In this document: positions 23,446-31,522 of the stretch, in pieces
How the letters are laid out: each line of letters starts with the position of its first letter
Numbering within the stretch: the stretch's first letter is position 1
Origin: Agaricicola taiwanensis
Lineage (GTDB): Bacteria > Pseudomonadota > Alphaproteobacteria > Rhizobiales > Methylopilaceae
Assembly (NCBI RefSeq): GCF_014635245.1
Contig: NZ_BMCP01000002.1
Location: 372,001-436,000 of the forward strand
Direction of reading: 5' to 3'
DNA length: 64,000 bases
Made by a program: the position numbers and the translations under genes
Notes under the pieces: model-generated
Databases searched by the model: none
Told to the model about the DNA's origin: nothing
The model's input: only the letters and a program-made list of their open reading frames with translations

Positions 23446-25589
23446 AGAAGCTGGCCAACAGTCGCCAGAAGATCTCGCTGGTCGAACTTCTGCTTGGTCA
23501 AATAGGCCTCGGCCCCCAGCGACATGCCCCGTCGCACGTCATCGGCATCGGCCCGAGAGGTCATCATGATCACAGGGATCACACCGAAGCGTGCATCCTG
23601 CTTCAGCGCCTGGAGAAGGCCGAAGCCATCCATGCGCGGCATCTCCACGTCGGCGATGATCAGGTCCACGATCTCGCTGCTGGAGCGAAGCGTGTTCAGC
23701 GCATCCAATCCGTCGACGCTGAGAAGCACGCGGTATCCCTGTGCTTCCAATATGCTGCGTTGAAGGGTGCGTGTGGTGATGGAGTCGTCCACCACCAGGA
23801 TGGTGCGTGCGTTTGGCCGTGCGACGGATTCGCTGACGAGCCCGATACCGGAGGCCGCAAAACGGGCCTGGTTCCGCACCCAATGCTCGATCAGGCCATC
23901 AGGATTAAGCACGAGCGCGGCGTGCCCCCGGTCAAGCAGGACGGTTCCGCTGACCAGGGGCGAGACGATGCCGGAAGCTTCGGCGGAACGCACATTCATG
24001 GCACGCACCTCCTGGAAGCTGGAGACGGCGACTGCGAGACGGCGCGGACCGCGCTTGAGAATGGCGAGATGGATGCGGCGCGGATCGAGTTGAGACGAAG
24101 CATCAGGTCTGAGAAGAGTGGCGGTCGGCTGTATGGGGACCACAACGTCGGTTCCACCCAATTCGATCCGTGCCACGGGGCGGCTTTCCACAGTTTCGAT
24201 TTCCGACGGCTTCAACGTCAGAAGTTTCTCCACCGCAAAGCTTGGCAGAGCGTAGAAGACCTCATCGACCCCGACCAGAACGACGGGCTGCAGGGCGGTA
24301 AGCAGCGGCACCGAAAGAACCGCTTCAAGTCCGCCGCCGCGGCGCATCTGGAGGTGGAGGCTGCCATTGAGGCGCTGGACTGCCTCGGCCACCACCGACA
24401 ATCCCATGCCGCGCCCGGAGATGTGATCCACCTCCTGCGAGGTGGAGAACCCCGGCTCGAGCACATAGGAAAGTAGCTGATCCGGCGAAGGGGCAAAGCT
24501 TTCGGCCGCAGGCACGAGGCCACGCTCGGCAGCCGTGGCGGCTATGCGCGCAAGATCCGGGCCCTTGCCATCGTCCTCCACCGTCATCAGCAGCCGACCG
24601 CCGCGCGAGCGAAATGCTATGGTGATCTGCATCTCGGGTGGCTTGCCCTGCCGCTGCCGTTCCTCCGCTGACTGGGCGCCGTGGCGGACGGAGTTGCGGA
24701 CGAGATGCAGGACGGGGTCCTTCAGCGCCTGCAACGCGCGACGGTCCGCCTGGACGTGGCCTCCGGTGATCTTGACGCTCACCTCGCTGCCCTCGCTCCG
24801 GGCGAGATCGCGGATGATATGGCCGAAACCACTGAAAACGCTGCTTGCCGGTACGAGCGCGATCCGTTCGATGTCTTCTTTGACGCGTTGCGCGGCATGG
24901 TTCGCCGACCAGATGGTCTGCTTGTAGCTGCGCGATAGGCTGGTGGCGCTCCGCACGGCCGCGGAGAGTCCGCGTGCGAGGCTTGCCATGGAGGCGCGGC
25001 GCGTGGCCTCGTTCTCTGCTGCGCGCGCCATCACCGACAGATCCTGCTCCAGGCGACGCAGGTCGTCGCGCAGAAGATCCAGCTGTTCGGTCAAGGCTTC
25101 ATGGCCATCGAGTTCGCCGCCGAACTCGTGCATCGACACCACAAGCGCTTCGATCTGCTCGGACGCAACCCGCATAAACTCCACCGGGCCTTCCGCAGGG
25201 ACCTCCTCGGGTTGGGACACCGGCGCTTCTCGGGCGTCCGCCCCACGGGGGGGTGTCTGCGCCGATGCAGAAGGCGTCTCGGCATCCAGCACCGCGCCTT
25301 CGATCTCGTCGAGAAGCGACAGGACCTCAGCTGAGAGCTCATGGTCGAGGGGCCTTACGCCTTCCATCAGGTCGGACAGGAGTGCTTCGAGCCGATGCGC
25401 CAACTCTTCCACGTCAGGCAGATCGACCGCCCGGGCGGCGCCCTTGAGGCTATGCGCGCGCCGGAACAGTTCCTTGATGTCCGCCTCCCGTCCCGAGGCG
25501 AGCGCATCGAAGCCATGACGCAGGGCGTCCATGTGCTCGCGATGTTCGCTTTGGAAAGCGGCGAGAAGCTGGGTCCGGAGGTCGATCAC
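23442..25589 (-). CDS. cheA: CheA-type hybrid histidine kinase with C-terminal receiver (WspE-like)
   Basis: The 715 aa protein has one N-terminal HPt domain (H46 in RRAHSLKGAAR), a helical region, an HATPase with HLVRNSVRHG, DDGKGPD and GRGMGLSVV, a CheW-like domain (~415-560) and a C-terminal receiver (IIADVEMPRMDG). It has a single HPt and a fused receiver, like WspE rather than the flagellar CheA. It should autophosphorylate in complex with the receptor and the CheW proteins and feed CheB and perhaps the two kinases downstream. An 18-base gap separates it from the receptor gene. Confidence 0.92.
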   Translation of the reverse strand: MIDLRTQLLAAFQSEHREHMDALRHGFDALASGREADIKELFRRAHSLKGAARAVDLPDVEELAHRLEALLSDLMEGVRPLDHELSAEVLSLLDEIEGAVLDAETPSASAQTPPRGADAREAPVSQPEEVPAEGPVEFMRVASEQIEALVVSMHEFGGELDGHEALTEQLDLLRDDLRRLEQDLSVMARAAENEATRRASMASLARGLSAAVRSATSLSRSYKQTIWSANHAAQRVKEDIERIALVPASSVFSGFGHIIRDLARSEGSEVSVKITGGHVQADRRALQALKDPVLHLVRNSVRHGAQSAEERQRQGKPPEMQITIAFRSRGGRLLMTVEDDGKGPDLARIAATAAERGLVPAAESFAPSPDQLLSYVLEPGFSTSQEVDHISGRGMGLSVVAEAVQRLNGSLHLQMRRGGGLEAVLSVPLLTALQPVVLVGVDEVFYALPSFAVEKLLTLKPSEIETVESRPVARIELGGTDVVVPIQPTATLLRPDASSQLDPRRIHLAILKRGPRRLAVAVSSFQEVRAMNVRSAEASGIVSPLVSGTVLLDRGHAALVLNPDGLIEHWVRNQARFAASGIGLVSESVARPNARTILVVDDSITTRTLQRSILEAQGYRVLLSVDGLDALNTLRSSSEIVDLIIADVEMPRMDGFGLLQALKQDARFGVIPVIMMTSRADADDVRRGMSLGAEAYLTKQKFDQRDLLATVGQLL

Positions 25590-25607
25590 GGGCGGCGCGC
25601 CTGCCGA

Positions 25608-27284
25608 TCAGATGCGGTAGCGATCGGTGATGCCGATGAGGTGTTGCGACAGCGAGGCCAAATTCCCCGCCGCCGTGTCCAGCTGGCGCGTGCCGGCGGC
25701 GGTCTGCTGGCTGGCCTGCCGGATGTTCTGCAGTGCTCCCATGACCTGTTCGATGCCCAATTGTTGCTGGTTGGTCGAGGCGACGATCTGCTGGAAGGTT
25801 TCCACGCTTTCCTGGATCCGGCTTGTGATCTCCTCGATGGTCTTCTGTGTCTGGTCGCTGCGTTCCTTGCCGGCGGTTACCCGCTTCACCGCTTCTTCGG
25901 TCAACATAACCGAAGAGTTGATGCCGCGCTGAATGTCACCGAGGATGGAGCGCACCTGCGCCGTGCCATCCTTTGCCTGATCGGCCAGCATCTTCATCTC
26001 CGCCGCGACCACGGCGAAGCTGCGGCCGCTTTCGCCTGCCGCTGCAGCCTCGATGGCGGCATTCAGCGCGAGCAGATGCGAGCGCTCGGAGATATCATTG
26101 ACGGCGGTGATGATCTCGCCGATCGCCTGCGTCTTCTCGCTGAGAGCCACGATGTTCTCGGCCACAGCTTCCGCCTGTTCGCGGATGGCATCCATCGCCC
26201 GGGTGGTTTCCTCCACGGCCTTGAGGCCGACCGCGCTTGTCTGCACCGTGCTTTGCGCGGAAACGATGACTTCCTGGGCACGCTTGCCGATCTGCGCACC
26301 GGAATGGGTGATTTCGTCGACGGTTGCGGCCGTTTCCTGCACGGCGGCGAGTTGTTCCTCGACGCTGGCGGCCTGCTCCTGGGTAGAGGCGCGGATCTCA
26401 GCTGCAGCCGCGTTGAGATTTTCGGTCGCGTCGCGGCTCTGTTTGGCGAGCTGGCGAAGACCGTCGACCATGGTGTTGAGGTGGCCGCCGAGGAGCCCGA
26501 TCTCGTCCTTGCTGCTGATCGCCTTGTCGCCGGTCAGTTCACCCCGACCGACCCGTTCCACGAAGGTCACGAACTGGCCGAGCGGCCCCACTATGGAATT
26601 GCGAATTCCATAGCTGACGAGGATGGCGGCCACGGCCATCGCCAGAAGAGCGACGAAGACGGAAGTCCTGCTGGTCTCATAGACCTCGGTGGTGCGGCGC
26701 TGGCCTGCCAGGACGGCGCCATTGACGTCATTTCGGGCGGTAGCCATGTGATCGGCAAAGGCGCCGCTTGCCGCGGCGAGCGCCGTCTCCGTCTGTTGAA
26801 CCGTTGCGAGATCGTTTGCCTGGATCGCTCCGAACTGCCTCTGCGTCAAATCGATGATGAGGCGGATATCGCCTTCGATCTCCGTCAGCCTGCCGCCGAT
26901 CTGGCGCCAGGCTTCAACCCGATCTGCCGATGCTGCCTCCGTGCGGTAACGGTTCACGGTCGTGATGGCTTCGGCCAGCGTGCTCTCGGTGATAGAGGAC
27001 GACTGCCGCCAACGGTTCGTCAGGTTCTCGGTGTTTTCCGTCGGTTGATTCAGTGACCGCAGGAAATAGCCCCGCACGATGGCGTGGCGGGCGTTCGCCA
27101 TCTGGCTCTCGCCGTTCCGAACGAGGTCCAATTGCCGCACGACGTTGAGGTCGCGAGTAACGATGGTCTCCGTCGCATCACGTACGAGACCGATCTGATT
27201 GAGGGCATAGGTGCCGAGCCCGATCATGAGAAGGGTGATGACGGCGAAGCCGAGAAGGATGCGATTGGCGATCGATATCGACAC
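25608..27284 (-). CDS. Methyl-accepting chemotaxis protein (WspA-like position)
   Basis: The 558 aa receptor has a TM helix (~9-30), a periplasmic four-helix-bundle-like sensor (~31-205), a second TM (~208-228), a HAMP domain (~228-285) and a long cytoplasmic coiled coil with the signalling tip (SHLLALNAAIEAAAAGESGR, SFAVVAAEMKMLADQA). No C-terminal CheR/CheB-tethering pentapeptide is present; the protein ends ITDRYRI. It should drive the CheA-REC kinase of this operon. Compared with pseudomonad wsp operons it sits between the second CheW and CheA instead of first. Confidence 0.93.
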   Translation of the reverse strand: MSISIANRILLGFAVITLLMIGLGTYALNQIGLVRDATETIVTRDLNVVRQLDLVRNGESQMANARHAIVRGYFLRSLNQPTENTENLTNRWRQSSSITESTLAEAITTVNRYRTEAASADRVEAWRQIGGRLTEIEGDIRLIIDLTQRQFGAIQANDLATVQQTETALAAASGAFADHMATARNDVNGAVLAGQRRTTEVYETSRTSVFVALLAMAVAAILVSYGIRNSIVGPLGQFVTFVERVGRGELTGDKAISSKDEIGLLGGHLNTMVDGLRQLAKQSRDATENLNAAAAEIRASTQEQAASVEEQLAAVQETAATVDEITHSGAQIGKRAQEVIVSAQSTVQTSAVGLKAVEETTRAMDAIREQAEAVAENIVALSEKTQAIGEIITAVNDISERSHLLALNAAIEAAAAGESGRSFAVVAAEMKMLADQAKDGTAQVRSILGDIQRGINSSVMLTEEAVKRVTAGKERSDQTQKTIEEITSRIQESVETFQQIVASTNQQQLGIEQVMGALQNIRQASQQTAAGTRQLDTAAGNLASLSQHLIGITDRYRI

Positions 27285-27289
27285 GGGTG

Positions 27290-27805
27290 TTACACTCCGG
27301 ACGGACGGGAAGAGGTAGCGAACAGCCCAATGAGGCGGTCCGCATCCAGAAGGGCGATGCGGCGCTGCTCGTTGCTCCGCTCGGTTTGGTTTGGGCGTGC
27401 ATAGCTCAGAACGAGGTTTTGCGCGACGGGTGGCGGTGCCGAGGGATCGTCGTCGGTGATGACGTTCATCAGGGCAAGGGCACGATCGACCCGGAAGGCA
27501 GTCCGCGGATGCGCATGACGCATGAGGAGGAGGTGCCCGCTGCGCTCGTCGCCGCGGGCAAATCCAAGGGCGGCGCTGAGGTCCACTGCGCTGAAGACAC
27601 GCCCGTCACGTCCGAACAATCCGATCACCGCGTCATGGGCCTGCGGCACCGCGGTCGTTTCCACCATGGGCATCACAGCCGTGACGGCTCGGACATCGAA
27701 GCCATAAAGATCGTTTTGTATTTCGCAGACGATGACGTCGCTGCCTTTGTTGTCGGCGCTCTGGGAGTGTCGCGCCGACAGCCGGGCGGCGCGCTCATCC
27801 AACAA
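27290..27805 (-). CDS. CheW-domain coupling protein (WspD-like)
   Basis: The protein is a CheW domain: VIVCEIQNDLYGFDVRAVTAV, then VIGLFGRDGRVFSAVDLSAALG and a C-terminal helix. It links receptor and CheA. The start is unclear. A TTG at 27805 gives 171 aa, but it has no ribosome binding site. The same frame continues open upstream right to the cheR stop codon, with no ATG or GTG. The LDERAARLSA segment resembles the conserved N-terminal helix of WspD-type proteins and suggests that the true start lies upstream of the TTG. Five bases separate its end from the receptor gene. Confidence 0.8.
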   Translation of the reverse strand: MLDERAARLSARHSQSADNKGSDVIVCEIQNDLYGFDVRAVTAVMPMVETTAVPQAHDAVIGLFGRDGRVFSAVDLSAALGFARGDERSGHLLLMRHAHPRTAFRVDRALALMNVITDDDPSAPPPVAQNLVLSYARPNQTERSNEQRRIALLDADRLIGLFATSSRPSGV

Positions 27806-27880
27806 CCGCGATGGATCGGCCGCAGCAATAAAATTGGGGACGAGAGCGGGAGATGTCAGGGCGCGGATCCGTTGCTGCGA

Positions 27881-29320
27881 TTAATGAGGCGGGTGATGCT
27901 CAAGATGAAAGCGTACGAGGTCGACCAGGGTTTCCGGCTCAAGGCCGTCCCCATCCAGTAAGGCGGTTTTCGCGGGAAGGGCAAGGCTCAAGCGCGCCGC
28001 GTTGGTCAGATGACGGCGTCCACCACGAATATTTCCGTTATGAAGCTGGATCAGGCCAAGGTGATAATGTGCCATGATGTAGTTGCGCTCGAGAAACAGC
28101 GCCTTCTTCAGGCTCTGCTCGGCGCCGGTATTGTCACCCTGCGCGCGCCGGATCAGGCCTTGATAGAAATAAAGCCTGGGCTCGGTCGGATGATCTTCCA
28201 GAGCCTCGATGCAGATCTTGAGGCTCGCCTCAAGGCTGCCGAGATCGGACAGGCTCTGCACTTCTGAAATGACATCGGCGACCGGCTGCCTTTCGGTCGG
28301 TGGAGCGGACGGTGTCATGACGGCCGGTGAGGGGCGCGGCAGACGCGGCGGCGGCAGGACGATCGGCGCCTGCGGTAGCTGTGACGCCGGGCGAGGAGTT
28401 TCGGGATATGGGATGGCAACAAACCCCGGGTCAGCAGCGGCTGCTTCGGGCGGAAGATTGCGATAGGCGACGGTGCCGGGCAGCGTGACTGCGCGCAGGA
28501 TGCCCGAGAAGGCCGGATTGGGCTCCGCATGGCCAATAAGGAGCCAGCCGCCCTCCACGATGCGATCGCGGAAGGCCTCCATCAGCCGCAGGATTGCCGC
28601 CGGATCGAAGTAGATCAGCACGTTCCGGCACATGACCAGATCGAAGTCGGTAAACTGGAGCGGGCTTGCCCCGTCGATCAAGCTCATGAGGTTATGGCGT
28701 TCGAACTGCACCATGGCGCGGAAGCGCCTCTTCAGCTGCCATGTTTGAGTGGCGACAGGTTCGAACAGTTGATCACGCTCGTCCGCGGATACAGCCCTTA
28801 ACGCCCAATGGCCGAACTGCGCCTTGCGGGCGGCGGCCAGAAATCGATCGTTGATGTCGGTGCCGATGATGCTGATGCGCCAGTCTTCCAGCTCTTCGCC
28901 CAGGAGGCGCCAGAGAAGGATGGCGACGGAATAGGGTTCCGCGCCTGTCGCACAGCCCGCGCTCCAGATGCGGATGCGTTTCTCGTCCCGGTTCTGTTCG
29001 ATGATGGACGGCAGGATCGTTTGGCTCAGCGCCGTGAACTGCTCGGCGTACCGGAAGAAATAGGTCTCGCCGATGGTGATCTCGGCTTCCAGCGCGTTCC
29101 ACTCCGGCGCCGACGGGTCCTGAAGCAGCTGGATATAATCGGGGAGGCTGCGCACGCCCTTGTCGCGCATGCGGCGGGATACCCTTTCCCAGAGCACATC
29201 ATCCTTATCCTGATAGTAGAAATGCCCAGTGCGCTGGATGATCAGGCTTTTCAGCCGCGTAAAGTCCCGTCCGGGCGGTGCGGCCAGTCGGGGCGGGCGG
29301 GTCAGTGCGTCACGTGCCAT
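27881..29320 (-). CDS. CheR-type methyltransferase with C-terminal TPR repeats (WspC-like)
   Basis: The 479 aa protein has the CheR catalytic domain (~15-275: ITIGETYFFRYAEQF, IWSAGCATGAEPYSVAILL, IIGTDINDRFL, VMCRNVLIYFD), a proline-rich linker (~290-345) and TPR-like helices (~350-450, LYFYQGLIRRAQGDN, IMAHYHLGLIQLHNGN). CheR methylates receptor glutamates with SAM. The TPR extension is the WspC arrangement. It overlaps the first CheW gene by 19 bases and its TAA is in frame with the second CheW. Confidence 0.93.
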   Translation of the reverse strand: MARDALTRPPRLAAPPGRDFTRLKSLIIQRTGHFYYQDKDDVLWERVSRRMRDKGVRSLPDYIQLLQDPSAPEWNALEAEITIGETYFFRYAEQFTALSQTILPSIIEQNRDEKRIRIWSAGCATGAEPYSVAILLWRLLGEELEDWRISIIGTDINDRFLAAARKAQFGHWALRAVSADERDQLFEPVATQTWQLKRRFRAMVQFERHNLMSLIDGASPLQFTDFDLVMCRNVLIYFDPAAILRLMEAFRDRIVEGGWLLIGHAEPNPAFSGILRAVTLPGTVAYRNLPPEAAAADPGFVAIPYPETPRPASQLPQAPIVLPPPRLPRPSPAVMTPSAPPTERQPVADVISEVQSLSDLGSLEASLKICIEALEDHPTEPRLYFYQGLIRRAQGDNTGAEQSLKKALFLERNYIMAHYHLGLIQLHNGNIRGGRRHLTNAARLSLALPAKTALLDGDGLEPETLVDLVRFHLEHHPPH

Positions 29321-29802
29321 TCGCCAAGCCGGACCTGGGCAGCAGCAGTCAGGGCGGCAAGTTCCTGTCGCTCGGCTTCGAGCAGCAGACGCTCGGATGC
29401 CAGAATGTGAACAGACCGGCTGCCGATTTCGATGATGCCGGATACACAGCCATTGAGTGTTTTGTCATCGCTGACGGGCTGCGGCGCCTCCTTGGAGGAA
29501 ATGACTTCCGAGACACGCTTCACCAAAAGCGCGACAGTTTTTTGCCCGGCAGCGGGGCGGGTGAGGATGAGGTGGGCATAGGGGCCGGGCTCAGCCAGTG
29601 CATCGCGAGAAGAGCCGAGCAGCGCGTCCATGTCGATAACAGGTATCGCCGTGCCCGCGAGATTGAGGAAGCCTGCGATCATACGGGGCAGGCTCGGTGG
29701 GCGCGAGAGGCGCGGAAGCGGCAGAAATTCCGCGACTTCGTCGGTGCGCAGGGCGCAGGACGTACCATTGACCTCAAAGACTGCGAACACGTTGCTTTGC
29801 AT
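29302..29802 (-). CDS. CheW-domain coupling protein (WspB-like), first gene of the operon
   Basis: The 166 aa protein has the CheW pattern FAVFEVNGTSCALRTDEVAEF, then MIAGFLNLAGTAIPVIDMDALLG, and a C-terminal helix with RLLLEAERQELAALTA. The ATG at 29802 follows an AG-rich stretch; the frame is open further upstream but that part crosses the promoter and the neighbouring regulator gene. It should be the scaffold protein of the receptor array. The gene is the first of eight in the operon, which reads leftward. Confidence 0.86.
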   Translation of the reverse strand: MQSNVFAVFEVNGTSCALRTDEVAEFLPLPRLSRPPSLPRMIAGFLNLAGTAIPVIDMDALLGSSRDALAEPGPYAHLILTRPAAGQKTVALLVKRVSEVISSKEAPQPVSDDKTLNGCVSGIIEIGSRSVHILASERLLLEAERQELAALTAAAQVRLGEWHVTH

Positions 29803-29871
29803 CCGCTTCTTATCACGCAGGACATGCGGAAAAGCCAGCGGTGCGGCTCCCCGGCAACCGATATTTATATT

Positions 29872-29889
29872 GTTCAGTCTTGACTGAAC
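29872..29889. promoter_or_regulatory. Perfect palindrome between chemosensory operon and MarR/GbsR gene
   Basis: GTTCAGTC-TT-GACTGAAC is a perfect inverted repeat in the 103-base divergent gap, 17 bases before the regulator start. An AT-rich ATATTTATAT (29861-29870) adjoins it. Sites of this size and symmetry suit a MarR-fold dimer, so it may be the autoregulatory operator of the adjacent gene and may also affect the chemosensory operon. Confidence 0.6.
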
Positions 29890-29905
29890 GTTTTGTCGTT
29901 GCCAA

Positions 29906-30403
29906 ATGCTCTGCATGCTCGACGCACATTCAAACGAAACCGCCGTTTCAGAGTTCATCGAAGAGATGGGCATCCTGACCCAGGCCGACGATCTGCCGAG
30001 AATAGCCGGCCGGATCGTGGGTCTTTTGGTCATCGCCGAACACCCGCTCAGCTTCTCCGATATCGCCACCAGCCTGCAGGTCAGCCGCGCCAGCATCAGC
30101 ACCAATGCGCGGCTTCTGATGGAGATCGGTGTGATCGAGCGGGTGGCTATTTCCGGCGACCGGCAGGATTATTACCGCCTCGCGCCGTCATGCCATCTTC
30201 TGCTGTTGCGTCGGATCATTACTCGCGTCGAGCGCATGCGGGAGGCGGTTTCCGCGGCAGGCGCCGCATTGGCCAAGGACAAGCCGGCCGTAAAAGCCCG
30301 CCTTGATGGCCTCTCCCAGTTCTACAGCGCGACGTGCAAGAGCCTGATCGAGCTCTGCGAGCAGTCGGAAGATCTCATAAATCGGACAACGACGTCGTCA
30401 TGA
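29906..30403 (+). CDS. MarR/GbsR-like transcriptional regulator
   Basis: The 165 aa protein has a winged HTH (ADDLPRIAGRIVGLLVIAEH, then LSFSDIATSLQVSRASISTN and IGVIERVAISGDRQDYYRL) and a C-terminal helix for dimerisation, the layout of the GbsR group of the MarR family. Its stop overlaps the start of the RND fusion protein (ATGA), so it most likely regulates this efflux operon. A perfect palindrome lies just upstream. Of the two nearby ATGs I kept the first; neither has a clear ribosome site. Confidence 0.84.
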   Translation: MLCMLDAHSNETAVSEFIEEMGILTQADDLPRIAGRIVGLLVIAEHPLSFSDIATSLQVSRASISTNARLLMEIGVIERVAISGDRQDYYRLAPSCHLLLLRRIITRVERMREAVSAAGAALAKDKPAVKARLDGLSQFYSATCKSLIELCEQSEDLINRTTTSS

Positions 30404-31518
30404 ACAGAGCCAGAATGTTGAAGATTATCGCCGGCGTCGCCGTCCTCGCGGCCGGTGCGTTCTGGATGTTCGGCGGACGGGATGCATCGCCGCGGACGGC
30501 TGTGCCGGTGGAGCAGCCCGAAGTGGTGGAGCTTGCCGCGATGGAAGTGACGCGGGTCGAGCGGCAGGACCTTGCGACCGAAATCCGCGTCAGCGGTTCG
30601 CTGCAGCCGGTGCGCCGTACGAGCCTTACGGCAAAGGTCTCGGGAACGCTGAGCGAAGTGCTTGTCGACGTCGGCGACAAGGTGAAGGCGGGCGACGTCA
30701 TCGCGCGTTTCGACACGAGAGATTTCATCAACAGCCTGGATGAGCGCAAGGCCACGTTGGCGGCCACGAGCGCCCAATTGAAAGTGGCCGAACAGACCCT
30801 GGCACGCACCAGGCAGCTCAGCGGCAGCGGAATTTCGTCGCGGGCCGCTCTTGATGAGGCTGAGGCAAGCGTGCTGCAGTTTCGGGCGCAGGAGCGCGCG
30901 CTGCAGGCGCAGGTGGAATCTGCTCAGAAGAACTTGAACGACACCGTCGTGCGCGCCGATTTCGATGGATTTGTCTCTGCCCGGAATGTTGAGGAGGGAC
31001 AGACGGTAGGCGTCAATGCCGAACTCGTCAGCATCGTCGACCTCAGCACACTCGAAGTCGCGGCAGGTGTTCCGACGAACCGTATCGCGGAAGTCGCTGT
31101 CGGCCAGAAGGCTCGTCTGCGGATCGACGGCTTCGACGGCAGGGTCTTTGAAGCGGAGGTTCGTCGAATCAGCCCCGTGGCGACGGCGAATTCACGCTCA
31201 ATCCACGTCTTCCTCGACATCGACAACAGCGACAGCTCGCTGCGCGGCAACATGTTCGCCAGCGGTGCGATAACCATCCGCCAGTCCAACGACGTGGTCG
31301 CGCTGCCGGCTGCGGCGCTGCGAAAGGACGGCGAGACCTCCTTCGTGCTGAAGGTCGATAACGACAAGCTCGTTCGTCAGGACGTGACGGCCGGCAGCAA
31401 CTGGCAAAATGGACGGCTGGTGGAAATCACGGCAGGCGTGGAGGAGGGCGATGTCATCGTCACGGCGCCGCTGCCTGATCTGAAGCCGGACACGAACATC
31501 CGCATCGCGGGACTTTGA
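30400..31518 (+). CDS. RND efflux pump periplasmic adaptor (membrane fusion protein)
   Basis: The 372 aa protein has an N-terminal membrane anchor (~8-25), the barrel-sandwich/lipoyl halves ([20 protein letters not shown] and [19 protein letters not shown]), an alpha hairpin between them and C-terminal beta-barrel and membrane-proximal domains. It joins the inner-membrane RND pump to an outer-membrane channel. The ATG at 30400 overlaps the regulator stop. No TolC-like gene lies in the operon, so the channel must be encoded elsewhere. Confidence 0.92.
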   Translation: MNRARMLKIIAGVAVLAAGAFWMFGGRDASPRTAVPVEQPEVVELAAMEVTRVERQDLATEIRVSGSLQPVRRTSLTAKVSGTLSEVLVDVGDKVKAGDVIARFDTRDFINSLDERKATLAATSAQLKVAEQTLARTRQLSGSGISSRAALDEAEASVLQFRAQERALQAQVESAQKNLNDTVVRADFDGFVSARNVEEGQTVGVNAELVSIVDLSTLEVAAGVPTNRIAEVAVGQKARLRIDGFDGRVFEAEVRRISPVATANSRSIHVFLDIDNSDSSLRGNMFASGAITIRQSNDVVALPAAALRKDGETSFVLKVDNDKLVRQDVTAGSNWQNGRLVEITAGVEEGDVIVTAPLPDLKPDTNIRIAGL

Positions 31519-31522
31519 CGCC

